The notes under the pieces: model-generated
What the model was told of the DNA's origin: nothing
Databases searched by the model: none
Seen by the model: only the letters and a program-made list of their open reading frames with translations
Program-made: the position numbers and the translations under genes
Shown here: piece after piece, positions 9,080-18,564 of the stretch
Layout: the number at the start of each line of letters is the position of its first letter
Numbering within the stretch: the first letter of the stretch is position 1
DNA from: Croceimicrobium sp963974215
GTDB lineage: Bacteria; Bacteroidota; Bacteroidia; Flavobacteriales; Schleiferiaceae
Length of the DNA stretch: 64,000 nucleotides
Assembly: GCA_963974215.1 (NCBI GenBank)
Contig: CAXBBL010000011.1
Span: 62,001-126,000 of the forward strand
Reading direction: 5' to 3'

Positions 9080-12031
9080 TTAACTCGCTACGATATTTAC
9101 AATTTTACCGGGTACCACAATCACCTTCCGAATCGTTTTCCCTTCTAAATATTGCTGTGTGCGCTCTAAAGCAAAAATGGCTTTTTCTATTTCCTCCTTG
9201 TTTAAACTTAAAGGCAACTGATGCGTAAAGCGCATTTTGCCATTAAAAGAAACTGGATAATTGTGATTGCTTTCCGTTAAGTACTGCTCTTCGTGCTGCG
9301 GAAAAGGGGCATAGGCAATTGACTCGCTATTACCCAATCGACTCCAAAGCTCTTCTGCAATATGCGGCGCATAAGGGGAAATTAAAATGGGTATCTGTTC
9401 TAAAATTGCTCGTTTATTGCACTTTAAATCGCCCAAACTGTTCACCGCAATCATAAAGGCGCTCACCGATGTATTGAAACTGAAATTATTAATATCCTCG
9501 TTCACCTTTTTAATAAGCGTATGAAGCACTTTCAATTCTTTCTCGTTCGGCACTTCCTCACTTAAAGTAAACTCACCCTCCTTAAAATAAAGTCGCCATA
9601 ACTTACGTAAGAAGCTGTGCACGCCGCTAATTCCCGCGGTGTCCCAAGGCTTACTTTGCTCCAAGGGCCCGAGAAACATTTCGTAAAGTCGTAAAGTATC
9701 GGCGCCGTACTGCGCAATAATATCATCGGGGTTAACCACATTAAACTTCGACTTCGACATTTTCTCAACTTCGCGCGTTACTTTAAAGGAGCCGTCCTCA
9801 TTGTCAATAAAAACAACTTTTTCGAATGAATACATTTTGCCTAACCACGCGGCGGCGCCTTCCTTATCTACAATCTGATTTGAAATTTCGTCAATAAACT
9901 TAATATCCAAATGTTTCTTTTCCACGAAGAAATCAGATATTCCAATTGATGACTCGTAGCCTTCCTTAAATACTGACTTGCCGAGTTTTGTTCTTAAAAC
10001 TTCTTCTAAATGACCGCTTGAACCAAAAAAGCCTTTGGAGTCAGAAACTAGGAATTTATTCTTTTTCAGGTCTTCTACTAAGCCATCTTTCAAAAGTATA
10101 TTCTCATGATAACCAATTACCCAAACAAAGGCGCTGTTTCCCAAAATCATCCCCTGATTGATCAACTTCTTGAAAGGCTCTTCTTCTTGAACCAAGCCGC
10201 GATCTTTTAAGAACTTATGCCAGAAACGGGTATACAACAAATGACCGGTAGCATGCTCATTACCACCGATGTATAAATCTACATCGCGCCAGTAGTCCAC
10301 CCTTTCGGGAGATACCAAAGCATCGTCATTTTGCGAATCCATATAGCGTAGGTCGTACCAAGAACTTCCCGCCCAACCCGGCATAGTCGTCGTTTCTAGC
10401 GGATAACCTTCATTGCCATTCACCACCCCCTTGTCGGGATGATAAGACCATTTTTGAGCACGCGCCAAAGGCGGTTCACCATCTTTCGTGGGCAAGAAAG
10501 CATCAACTGCTGGTAAGTTTAAAGGCAAATGTTCCTCTTTTACTCTTCTGGGTAAACCATCCTTAAAATAAATAGGAATGGGTTCTCCCCAGTAACGCTG
10601 GCGGCCAAATACCGCATCGCGTAAGCGGAAATTAATTTGTGATTCGCCGATAGCATTATCTTCTACGGCAGTGATGGCTTTTCCAATCGCTTCTTTAACA
10701 TCGAGGCCATTTAAGAAATCGCTATTCACCATTTTGCCTTCCTTCGCATCGTAAGAAGCCTCGGCTACATTGCCGCCCGATACTACCTCAACAATAGGAA
10801 TATTAAAATGCTTTGCAAAAGACCAATCACGGCTATCGTGCGCTGGCACAGCCATTACGGCACCCGTTCCATAAGACGCTAAAACATAATCGCCAATCCA
10901 AATCGGAATTTTCGCCCCACTGAAAGGATGCAAAGCATAAGCGCCCGTGAAGGCTCCACTGACAGTTTTCACCTCGGTTAAACGATCGCGTTCTGATTTA
11001 CGAGCCGCTTGTTCTTGATAAGCCTTTATTTCCGTCGCTTGATCAGCTGTTGTAATTTCATTTACCAAATAGTGCTCGGGAGCTAGTACCATAAATGTGG
11101 CACCGAAAATGGTATCAGGACGGGTACTAAAAACCTGAATTTTGTCTTTATGGCCATCTAGCGCAAAGTTTAAAAGCGCCCCTTCGGAGCGACCAATCCA
11201 ATTGCGTTGGGAGTCTTTTAGAGATTCAGTCCAATCGATTTCCGCAAGGCCGGCTAATAATCTATCTGCATAAGCGGTAATACGCATGCTCCACTGCATC
11301 ATTTTCTTTTGCACCACTGGATGTCCCCCTCTTTCGCTGAGACCGTCCTTCACCTCGTCATTAGCCAAAACGGTTCCCAATGCTGGGCACCAATTTACAG
11401 TGCTTTCACTGCGGTAGGCCAAACGATAATTCTGTAAAATTTGCTCGCGTGTGGCTTCATCGAAACCCTCCCATTCTTCGGGAGTAAGACTTAAATCCTC
11501 ACCTGCCGTGGCATATAAATCTTCGGTACCGTACTTGTGTAAATGCCAAATTAAGTCCTCGATGGGACGAGCTTGGCCGCGTTCTTCATCGTACCAGCTA
11601 TCGAAAAGCTGCAAGAAAATCCATTGCGTCCAACGGTAAAAATCGGGATTAGAGGTGCGCACTTCACGGTCCCAATCGAAGGAAAAACCAATCTGATCGA
11701 GTTGCTCCCGGTAGCGCTTAATATTTTCTTCGGTGGTAATAGCAGGATGCTGTCCGGTTTGAATAGCATATTGCTCGGCAGGTAAACCAAAGGAGTCGTA
11801 ACCCATGGGGTGCAGCACGTTAAATCCTTGGTGACGCTTGTAGCGCGCTACGATATCGGAGGCAATATAACCGAGAGGGTGACCAACGTGTAATCCCGCT
11901 CCCGAAGGATAAGGGAACATATCTAAAGCGTAAAATTTGGGCTTATCACCTTCCTCTTTCGCTGCGAAAGTTTTTTGCGAAGCCCAATAGGCGCGCCACT
12001 TCTTCTCAATCTCGTTAAATGCGTATTCCAT
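9080..12031 (-). CDS. leuS: Leucyl-tRNA synthetase
   Basis: LeuRS charges tRNA-Leu. The 983-residue class Ia enzyme has the HIGH motif as HVGH (residues 48-51), editing-domain landmarks STRPDTIFGATFM and YGTGAVMAVPAHDSRDW, and KMSKS at 757-761 followed by FNVVNPDD. The C-terminal anticodon-binding region and tail are complete. It is somewhat long: between INQGMILG (about residue 622) and the KMSKS loop the leucine-specific region carries an extra ~60 residues (about 640-715), discussed under findings. The start is the ATG at 12031. A TAATTTCG near-consensus -7 box lies at 12056-12063 on the minus strand. The gene is divergent from trhO. Confidence 0.96.
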   Translation of the reverse strand: MEYAFNEIEKKWRAYWASQKTFAAKEEGDKPKFYALDMFPYPSGAGLHVGHPLGYIASDIVARYKRHQGFNVLHPMGYDSFGLPAEQYAIQTGQHPAITTEENIKRYREQLDQIGFSFDWDREVRTSNPDFYRWTQWIFLQLFDSWYDEERGQARPIEDLIWHLHKYGTEDLYATAGEDLSLTPEEWEGFDEATREQILQNYRLAYRSESTVNWCPALGTVLANDEVKDGLSERGGHPVVQKKMMQWSMRITAYADRLLAGLAEIDWTESLKDSQRNWIGRSEGALLNFALDGHKDKIQVFSTRPDTIFGATFMVLAPEHYLVNEITTADQATEIKAYQEQAARKSERDRLTEVKTVSGAFTGAYALHPFSGAKIPIWIGDYVLASYGTGAVMAVPAHDSRDWSFAKHFNIPIVEVVSGGNVAEASYDAKEGKMVNSDFLNGLDVKEAIGKAITAVEDNAIGESQINFRLRDAVFGRQRYWGEPIPIYFKDGLPRRVKEEHLPLNLPAVDAFLPTKDGEPPLARAQKWSYHPDKGVVNGNEGYPLETTTMPGWAGSSWYDLRYMDSQNDDALVSPERVDYWRDVDLYIGGNEHATGHLLYTRFWHKFLKDRGLVQEEEPFKKLINQGMILGNSAFVWVIGYHENILLKDGLVEDLKKNKFLVSDSKGFFGSSGHLEEVLRTKLGKSVFKEGYESSIGISDFFVEKKHLDIKFIDEISNQIVDKEGAAAWLGKMYSFEKVVFIDNEDGSFKVTREVEKMSKSKFNVVNPDDIIAQYGADTLRLYEMFLGPLEQSKPWDTAGISGVHSFLRKLWRLYFKEGEFTLSEEVPNEKELKVLHTLIKKVNEDINNFSFNTSVSAFMIAVNSLGDLKCNKRAILEQIPILISPYAPHIAEELWSRLGNSESIAYAPFPQHEEQYLTESNHNYPVSFNGKMRFTHQLPLSLNKEEIEKAIFALERTQQYLEGKTIRKVIVVPGKIVNIVAS

Positions 12032-12192
12032 AATGTCGTTTGCCTTTCTGCGCCGCGAAATTAAGATCTTTAAGATGAAGCCTCACAGTTTTGAGAAAAT
12101 TAGCCCCAAAAAATCCTAATCTTACGCACCATTTGCCCGACCATCTAATTAGATACCTTGACTTTTATCATACTTTAGGCCTTAAGCTTTAG

Positions 12193-12200
12193 TATTTTTG
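12193..12200 (+). promoter_or_regulatory. -7 promoter box TATTTTTG for trhO
   Basis: Exact TAnnTTTG, 19 bp before the ATG at 12220. It lies in the 188-bp divergent region between leuS and trhO. Confidence 0.55.
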
Positions 12201-12219
12201 CAGCATAAAATTCATTTGT

Positions 12220-13269
12220 ATGGATCCGAACGCTGGAAAAAAGGAATTAATAAATCGCTTTAGTCGCGAGGAACTAGAGGCGCGCCTTTATGCAGAAGAC
12301 TTTAAGCGCGTAACCTTATCCTTTTACAAATACGTTATAATTAATGATACGCAAGAATTGCGTGATCGACTCTTTAAAGAGTGGTCTGAATTAAATTGCT
12401 TAGGTCGTATATACATCGCCCGCGAAGGCATTAACGCCCAAATGAACGTTCCCGAGCACAATTGGGAAGAATTCAAAACCAAACTTTACGCCCATCCCGA
12501 ATTTAAAGATATTCCCTTTAAAGTGGCGGTAGAAGACGACGGTAAATCATTTTTAAAACTTACGGTTAAAGTACGCACGCGCATTGTTGCCGACGGCTTA
12601 CCCGATGATGCTTATGATGTGACCAATGTAGGCACCCATCTCGATGCAGAGTCTTGGAACCAAGCGATGGAAGGCGGAGCGATTGTGGTAGATATGCGTA
12701 ATCACTACGAAAGTGAGATTGGCCATTTCGAGAACTCTATTTTACCCGATGCGGAGACTTTTAGAGATGAACTTCCTGAGGTCTTGAAAAAATTAGAAGG
12801 TAAAGAATATGAAAAAGTCCTGCTCTATTGCACTGGAGGAATTCGCTGCGAAAAAACCTCGGCCTTCTTAAAACATCATGGTTTTAAGGATGTTAATCAA
12901 CTACACGGTGGTATTATCGACTATGCCCGTCAGATCAAAACCCGTGAGCTTCCCAATAAATTTCACGGTAAAAACTTTGTCTTTGACGAGCGTTTAGGCG
13001 AAAGCATTTCTTCGGAAATAATTTCCCATTGCCACCAGTGCGGAACTAAGTGCGATACGCATGTAAACTGCGCCAATGTTGCTTGCAACCTGCTCTTTCT
13101 TCAATGTCCTGAATGTGCAGCAAAATACGAAAAATGCTGCTCTACCGAATGCCAAAGTGAAGTGCACCTGCCGGCAGAAGAGCAAAAAGCAAGACGGGCG
13201 GGTCGCGAAAACCGCAAGCGTTTTCATAGTCACCGCAAGTGGGGCGATTTACATCCTGAAAAAAGCTGA
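12220..13269 (+). CDS. trhO: tRNA uridine(34) hydroxylase TrhO (YceA family, rhodanese domain)
   Basis: TrhO makes 5-hydroxyuridine at the wobble position of tRNA in an oxygen-dependent reaction. The 349-residue protein has the N-terminal YceA/UPF0176 domain (SFYKYVII, GRIYIAREGINAQ, about residues 33-73). A rhodanese domain follows with the active-site loop CTGGIRCEK at 204-212. The C-terminal tail is cysteine-rich (CHQCGTKC, CPECAAKYEKCC), as in the Bacteroidota and E. coli members, and may bind metal. The start at 12220 follows a clear -7 box. The gene ends 65 bp before hmgA; no terminator was seen there, so read-through is possible. Confidence 0.92.
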   Translation: MDPNAGKKELINRFSREELEARLYAEDFKRVTLSFYKYVIINDTQELRDRLFKEWSELNCLGRIYIAREGINAQMNVPEHNWEEFKTKLYAHPEFKDIPFKVAVEDDGKSFLKLTVKVRTRIVADGLPDDAYDVTNVGTHLDAESWNQAMEGGAIVVDMRNHYESEIGHFENSILPDAETFRDELPEVLKKLEGKEYEKVLLYCTGGIRCEKTSAFLKHHGFKDVNQLHGGIIDYARQIKTRELPNKFHGKNFVFDERLGESISSEIISHCHQCGTKCDTHVNCANVACNLLFLQCPECAAKYEKCCSTECQSEVHLPAEEQKARRAGRENRKRFHSHRKWGDLHPEKS

Positions 13270-13334
13270 TAAATGTCCTATTTTGCTTAAATTCAAGCCT
13301 TTTTCTTTGAACCTCTTAAAAAACATATTTATAG

Positions 13335-14495
13335 ATGCCATTTTATCATAAACTAGGAAAGATTCCCCATAAGCGCCATACTACCTTTAGAAAGGAGAAT
13401 GGTGATTTACATTATGAGCAACTCTTCGGCACCGAAGGTTTTAGTGGAATGTCTTCCCTTCTCTATCATTTACATCGCCCGACCATGGTGAAATCGGTTG
13501 GGAAATCCATTGATTTAAATCCTAAAGCAGCGGTAAAGCACAATGTAAAAAGTCGCATGCTAGAAGGTTTTAAAGTAAAGCCGGAAGCCGATTATTTAAA
13601 AAGCCGCGTCACCGTGCTCTTTAATAATGATGTACATATTTCTTTAGCGGCGCCAACAAAAAGTCAAACCGATTACTTCTATAAGAATGCCGATGCCGAC
13701 GAAATGATTTTCGTGCATCAAGGTACCGGAACCTTAAAAACCCTTTTAGGAAATTTAAGCTTCGGCCCGGGCGATTATTTAGTGGTACCGCGCGGAATGA
13801 TTTATCAAATACATTTTGATAATGAAGCCAATCGACTTTTCATTCTCGATTCATACCAACCACTGTATACTCCCAAACGCTATCGCAATCATTTTGGGCA
13901 GTTATTGGAACACAGTCCTTTCTGCGAACGCGATATCCGTCAACCCGAAACTTTAGAGCCGGTAGACGAGAAAGGCGAGTTCTTAATCAAATTAAAGAAG
14001 GAAGGTATTTTACACGATATGGTTTATGCTTCGCATCCCTTTGATGTAGTGGGTTGGGATGGCTATAATTATCCTTATGCATTCAATATCAAAGATTTCG
14101 AACCAATAACAGGTAGGGTACATCAACCACCACCCGTACATCAAACTTTTGAAAGTGCGCGCTTTGTGGTTTGCTCTTTCTGCCCCAGATTATACGATTA
14201 TCATCCCCAAGCGATTCCCGCTCCTTACAATCATAGTAATATAGATAGTGACGAAGTATTGTATTATGTGGACGGTGACTTTATGAGTCGTAACCACGTA
14301 GACAAAGGCTTCATCAGCTTGCATCCTGCTGGCTTACCGCATGGTCCGCACCCCGGTGCTTACGAGCGTAGCATTGGTCAGAAAGAAACCGCTGAGTTAG
14401 CGGTAATGGTCGATACCTTCGCTCCTTTGCAAGTTACCCAAGCGGCCTTGGAGGTGGAATTAGACGATTATCATTTAAGCTGGCTAGAAGACTAA
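13335..14495 (+). CDS. hmgA: Homogentisate 1,2-dioxygenase
   Basis: The enzyme cleaves homogentisate to maleylacetoacetate in tyrosine degradation. The 386-residue cupin-fold protein has the N-terminal GDLHYEQLFGTEGFSGMSS segment typical of HmgA. A central cupin strand follows (GDYLVVPRGMIYQIHF), and the C-terminal iron-binding region HPAGLPHGPHPGAYERSIG contains the His-rich catalytic loop. It lies 41 bp upstream of hppD on the same strand; the two genes encode consecutive steps. A -7 box before hppD suggests an additional internal promoter. Maleylacetoacetate isomerase and fumarylacetoacetase are not in the window. Confidence 0.93.
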   Translation: MPFYHKLGKIPHKRHTTFRKENGDLHYEQLFGTEGFSGMSSLLYHLHRPTMVKSVGKSIDLNPKAAVKHNVKSRMLEGFKVKPEADYLKSRVTVLFNNDVHISLAAPTKSQTDYFYKNADADEMIFVHQGTGTLKTLLGNLSFGPGDYLVVPRGMIYQIHFDNEANRLFILDSYQPLYTPKRYRNHFGQLLEHSPFCERDIRQPETLEPVDEKGEFLIKLKKEGILHDMVYASHPFDVVGWDGYNYPYAFNIKDFEPITGRVHQPPPVHQTFESARFVVCSFCPRLYDYHPQAIPAPYNHSNIDSDEVLYYVDGDFMSRNHVDKGFISLHPAGLPHGPHPGAYERSIGQKETAELAVMVDTFAPLQVTQAALEVELDDYHLSWLED

Positions 14496-14514
14496 GCAAA
14501 GCAAATTAGAATTA

Positions 14515-14522
14515 TACTTTTG
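14515..14522 (+). promoter_or_regulatory. -7 promoter box TACTTTTG for hppD
   Basis: Exact TAnnTTTG in the 41-bp gap between hmgA and hppD, 14 bp before the hppD ATG. It would allow hppD expression independent of hmgA. Confidence 0.5.
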
Positions 14523-14536
14523 CAAAAACAGATTTT

Positions 14537-15682
14537 ATGGAAACCATTCACGATAATTCTTCATTAAAACTGAAGAAAGAATTTTTAGAAGCCGAAGATT
14601 TTTTACCGCTTAACGGCACCGATTACGTTGAGCTATACGTAGGAAATGCCAAGCAAACAGCGCACTTTTACAAAACCGCTTTTGGCTTTCAGTCGCTGGC
14701 TTACGCCGGATTGGAAACTGGCATGAAGGATCGCGTATCTTATGTACTGGAGCAGGATAAAATCCGCTTGGTAATCACCTCACCCTTAACTCCAGGCGGC
14801 CCTATTAACGAGCACCTTGAGAAACACGGTGACGGTGTTAAAAACGTAGCCCTTTGGGTAGACGATGCTGATAAAAGCTATCGCGAAACCACTTCCCGTG
14901 GAGCCGAATCTTCTTTCGAGCCTTATAGCATTGAAGACGAAAACGGTAAAGTAACTTTAAGTGGTATTAAGACTTACGGGGATACCGTACACGTTTTTGT
15001 GGACCGCAGTAATTATACTGGCGTTTTTATGCCCGGCTATAAAAAATGGGAAAGTCATTACAACCCGGGTAGCGCTGGCCTAAAATACATCGATCACATG
15101 GTGGGTAACGTAGGCTGGGGCGAGATGAACAAATGGGTTGATTTTTACGCCAAGGTGATGGGATTCGCACAATTAGTATCTTTTGACGATAAGGATATTT
15201 CGACCGAATACACCGCCTTAATGAGTAAGGTAATGACCAATGGTAATGGTCGAATTAAATTCCCCATTAACGAACCCGCCGAAGGCAAAAAGAAAAGTCA
15301 GATTGAAGAATATATCGACTTCTACCAAGGGGCAGGTGTGCAGCATATCGCAGTAGCTACTAATAATATTTTTGAGACGGTAGACCGTTTGAAGGATTAC
15401 GGCGTAGAATTTTTATACGTGCCCGATTCCTACTACGACGATTTATTGGATCGCGTAGGTAGTATCGACGAGGAAATTGGCGAGCTAAGCAAGCGCGGTA
15501 TTTTAGTAGACCGTGACGATGAAGGCTATTTACTACAACTTTTCACCAAACCCGTAGCCGACAGACCCACACTTTTCTTTGAAATCATTCAGCGTAAAGG
15601 TGCTAAGAGTTTCGGTAAAGGAAACTTTAAAGCTTTATTTGAAGCAATAGAAAGAGAACAAGAAAATCGCGGAACTTTATAA
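14537..15682 (+). CDS. hppD: 4-Hydroxyphenylpyruvate dioxygenase
   Basis: HPPD converts 4-hydroxyphenylpyruvate to homogentisate, the substrate of the enzyme encoded just upstream. The 381-residue protein has two vicinal-oxygen-chelate halves. The iron facial triad is visible in the C-terminal half as His187 (YIDHMVGN), His270 (VQHIAVAT) and Glu349 (LFFEIIQRKG). The C-terminal helix GNFKALFEAIEREQ that gates the active site is present, so the enzyme should be complete. A strong intrinsic terminator follows at 15704-15738. Confidence 0.95.
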   Translation: METIHDNSSLKLKKEFLEAEDFLPLNGTDYVELYVGNAKQTAHFYKTAFGFQSLAYAGLETGMKDRVSYVLEQDKIRLVITSPLTPGGPINEHLEKHGDGVKNVALWVDDADKSYRETTSRGAESSFEPYSIEDENGKVTLSGIKTYGDTVHVFVDRSNYTGVFMPGYKKWESHYNPGSAGLKYIDHMVGNVGWGEMNKWVDFYAKVMGFAQLVSFDDKDISTEYTALMSKVMTNGNGRIKFPINEPAEGKKKSQIEEYIDFYQGAGVQHIAVATNNIFETVDRLKDYGVEFLYVPDSYYDDLLDRVGSIDEEIGELSKRGILVDRDDEGYLLQLFTKPVADRPTLFFEIIQRKGAKSFGKGNFKALFEAIEREQENRGTL

Positions 15683-15703
15683 ACCAAAATTTCAGCTAAT
15701 CAT

Positions 15704-15738
15704 AAGCCCATTTTGCTTTCGCAAGATGGGCTTTTTTT
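15704..15738 (+). terminator. Intrinsic terminator after hppD
   Basis: A 13-bp stem with one G.T pair (AAGCCCATTTTGC / GCAAGATGGGCTT) and a TTTC loop is followed directly by a run of seven T. It ends the hmgA-hppD transcript. Confidence 0.85.
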
Positions 15739-15959
15739 ATTGTTGACGCATCAAATCTAAGCCAAGTCCCAGCAGAGGAAACAAAATAGCATGCTACAAA
15801 TAGCATAGAACGCTGATGAATTTTCTGCTCTGACATAGGCAATAGGTTGGGAAAGAACTATTAGCGCTCAAAGACTAAATCACTTCTGCAGAATGGCCTT
15901 TTTTTTGCTTTATTTACGAAAGCATACAACCCTATCTTCGCTTAAAGTGTCACTCTGAT
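15739..15959. other. Gene-free stretch with a possible decayed intergenic element
   Basis: About 220 bp between the hppD terminator and the DUF5686 gene. It contains AATAGCATGCTA at 15785-15796, a palindrome shared with the interior of the repeat element at 55024-55187, but no recognisable end sequences. A TATCTTCG motif about 20 bp before the next gene may be its -7 box. I see no RNA gene or other structure. Confidence 0.4.
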
Positions 15960-18443
15960 ATGATGAAAATATTTACTGTATTATTTATTGCCCTTTGCTC
16001 TTTTACTAACCTATCTGCGCAAGCGATAAAAGGGAAGGTAGTGGATGAACAAGGTAAAGGCCTACCCTTCGTAAACATCACCATAAATAATGAGCGACGC
16101 GGCACCTCAGGCGACTTAGACGGGAATTTCGAGTTTAGTAACGAAGATGGTGATATTAAGAGTCTGCAATTTTCCTATATCGGTTTTGAAACGACCATCC
16201 TCTCCGGCGAAAGCCTAAAAACGAAAAAGCTAATTGTTGTTTTAAAAGAAAAAAGCACCGCCTTAGAGGAAGTTACCGTTGTACCAGGGAAAAATCCTGC
16301 ACACCGACTGATCAATAATGCGGTCGCTATGAAGAAATTAAACGACCCCGAAGAACTCGAAAGCTTCAGCTATTATACCTACAGCAAGTTTTGGGTCACC
16401 TTTAATATTGATAGCCTTGACCCTAGTATTGATACTGTAAAGCTTTCCGATCGCCTTGATAGTTTAGCAGTTGGGCAAGAAGATAGCATTGTGAAAATTG
16501 ACAGCTCGAATTTTGAGATGCACCAGTTTTTCAGCACCAAGCACCTCTTTTTCATGGAAACCATCACCGAAAGGCTGGTGAAAAGGCCCCGCGATAATGA
16601 AAGAGTTTTAGCCCAAAAAACCTCAGGATTTAAGAGCCCCATGTTTGCCCTGATTGTGACCCAATTACAGAGCTTTTCCTTCTACGGCGATTTCATTGGC
16701 ATTGGCGACGAAAAATACCTCAACCCACTTAGCAAAGGCAGCACCAATCGCTATATCTTTATTATTGAAGACAGCCTTTTCACCGAAGAAGGTGACACCA
16801 TTTTTACGGTAAGTTTTAGGCCTCGTCTCAATCGTGGTTTCAAAGGATTAAAAGGAGCATTATCATTACACTCAGGGGATTGGGCTATAGTAAATGTACG
16901 AGCCACGCCCGCCGAGGATGAAAACAGCCCTATTTCCATTCGCCAGGAATACCGCTCCTTTGGACAGCATAAATGGTTCCCTGTTTCCTTTGAAGCCGAT
17001 ATTTTCCTAAGCAATGTTTCTGTCAACTCTCTTGCACCGCAAGCCATTTTAAGACGAAAGATCAGCAATATAAACCTCGATCCTAATCTTAATAGTAAGG
17101 ATATTTCCCGGGCGGAGATTAGCATTGATGATGAATCGAGCCAATTTACAGATAGCCTGCTTTTACAATTTAGAGGTGGAAATTTAGACAGTACAGAAAC
17201 TAACACCTATACCTTTATTGATAGTGTTTCTGAGGCAGAAGGTTTGGAAAAAAGACTGCAATTATTAATTACATTAAGTCGCGGATATATCCCCTATAAG
17301 TGGGTGAATATCGACATCAACAAACTAATAAACTTCAATCGAGCTGAAGGCTTTCGTTTAGGTTTGGGTATTGAAACCAACGATAAACTTTCGCCTTGGT
17401 TTAGAATTAGAGCTGCCGGGGCTTATGGCTTTAAAGACAAATTATGGAAGCAGAATTACGAACTTGAGTTTGACCTAAACAAGGCGATTAACCTTAAAAC
17501 CTGGGTAGGTTTTCAAGATGAGATTTTCGAAACCAGTGGCTTAGCCATTCCTTATTTAAAGAAAGGTTCCATTTTAGATAATAATTACCGCCGCATTTTC
17601 ATCAACCAGTGGGATTATGTAAGACGTGGCTATTATGGCATTAGCAGCAATATCATTCCTGGCCTAAACTATAGCTTAATTGCAAATTACGAGCGCCGTG
17701 AAACCTTAGGCAACTATCAATTTGTACCGGCCGATAATCGCCCCATTCAAAACCTAAACGACTATGCCGAATTAAGAAGCACGCTGCGCTATGCTCCCAA
17801 TGAAAAAATTGCTGAAACCCCTTTCGGTCAGCTTACCCTAGAAGGAGGCTACCCCATTTTTTGGCTTAGTTATAATCGCGGCTTTGAGGGCATCGGCGAA
17901 AGCGGTTTCAATTATGACATTCTTCAATTTAGAGCCGAATACAAGCGCATGAGTTTACGCTTTGGTGAAAGCAGCTTTTTAGTTCAAGGTGCCAAAAGCT
18001 GGCAAGATTTACCTGCCGCCAAGCTTTTTACTGGGAGCAGTAATGGCCTAGAAGCCCAGAATTTTTTCGATAAAATTAATGCCGCCGATCGCAATTCCTT
18101 TGAAACTATGGCCTTTAATGAGTTCTTAAACGATGAATACTTAGAGCTCATGTGGCGTCAAGATTTTAAAAGCCTACTTTTTCGTAGAAAGAATTTCGCT
18201 CCCCATATTGAAATCGTAAATCGCATGGCGATTGGCAATCTTCGCTCGCCCCAACAGCATCTAAACATTAGCACCAAATCTTTAAGTAATCCCTATTTCG
18301 AGTCGGGCATTGAGCTTAATCGCCTATTAGTCTCCAGTTTTAGCGGTTTAGGAATTGGCATTTACTATCGTTATGGGGCTCAAAGCTTGCCCGAACCCAT
18401 TGATAATTTAGCCATAAAGCTTACGTCCAAATTTGTGTTTTAA
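15960..18443 (+). CDS. DUF5686 outer-membrane protein with carboxypeptidase-like regulatory domain
   Basis: An 827-residue exported protein. A signal peptide (residues 1-20, ending in LSAQ) is followed by a CarboxypepD_reg-like domain (about 22-105: IKGKVVDEQGKGLPFVNITI), the N-terminal plug-side module common in Bacteroidota outer-membrane proteins. The rest matches the DUF5686 beta-barrel, which ends in a strand closing with Phe (KLTSKFVF), the signal for BAM insertion. The start is ATGATG; either Met is possible. Members are often encoded near nutrient-acquisition or cell-surface genes, but the substrate is unknown. The next gene, an MMPL exporter, has its own promoter 122 bp downstream. 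Confidence 0.85.
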   Translation: MMKIFTVLFIALCSFTNLSAQAIKGKVVDEQGKGLPFVNITINNERRGTSGDLDGNFEFSNEDGDIKSLQFSYIGFETTILSGESLKTKKLIVVLKEKSTALEEVTVVPGKNPAHRLINNAVAMKKLNDPEELESFSYYTYSKFWVTFNIDSLDPSIDTVKLSDRLDSLAVGQEDSIVKIDSSNFEMHQFFSTKHLFFMETITERLVKRPRDNERVLAQKTSGFKSPMFALIVTQLQSFSFYGDFIGIGDEKYLNPLSKGSTNRYIFIIEDSLFTEEGDTIFTVSFRPRLNRGFKGLKGALSLHSGDWAIVNVRATPAEDENSPISIRQEYRSFGQHKWFPVSFEADIFLSNVSVNSLAPQAILRRKISNINLDPNLNSKDISRAEISIDDESSQFTDSLLLQFRGGNLDSTETNTYTFIDSVSEAEGLEKRLQLLITLSRGYIPYKWVNIDINKLINFNRAEGFRLGLGIETNDKLSPWFRIRAAGAYGFKDKLWKQNYELEFDLNKAINLKTWVGFQDEIFETSGLAIPYLKKGSILDNNYRRIFINQWDYVRRGYYGISSNIIPGLNYSLIANYERRETLGNYQFVPADNRPIQNLNDYAELRSTLRYAPNEKIAETPFGQLTLEGGYPIFWLSYNRGFEGIGESGFNYDILQFRAEYKRMSLRFGESSFLVQGAKSWQDLPAAKLFTGSSNGLEAQNFFDKINAADRNSFETMAFNEFLNDEYLELMWRQDFKSLLFRRKNFAPHIEIVNRMAIGNLRSPQQHLNISTKSLSNPYFESGIELNRLLVSSFSGLGIGIYYRYGAQSLPEPIDNLAIKLTSKFVF

Positions 18444-18528
18444 GCAAAGTTTAGTCTGAGAAAAGTTCCATTAAACATGCGCCTGAACGCTGCTGAAAAA
18501 ATTAAGTCGCCGACCGAGCGATAATTCT

Positions 18529-18536
18529 TAGTTTTG
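18529..18536 (+). promoter_or_regulatory. -7 promoter box TAGTTTTG for the MMPL transporter gene
   Basis: Exact TAnnTTTG, 28 bp before the ATG at 18565. Confidence 0.55.
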
Positions 18537-18564
18537 CGGAAATTAAGCGCCAGCCTTTAGGAGC

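Noticed and set aside
13335..15682. HmgA-HppD pair as a novel pathway
   Set aside because: This is the standard tyrosine/homogentisate route, common in Flavobacteriia.
16751..17206. 151-codon minus-strand frame inside the DUF5686 gene
   Set aside because: Antisense to a conserved-type protein, no promoter and no recognisable motif.
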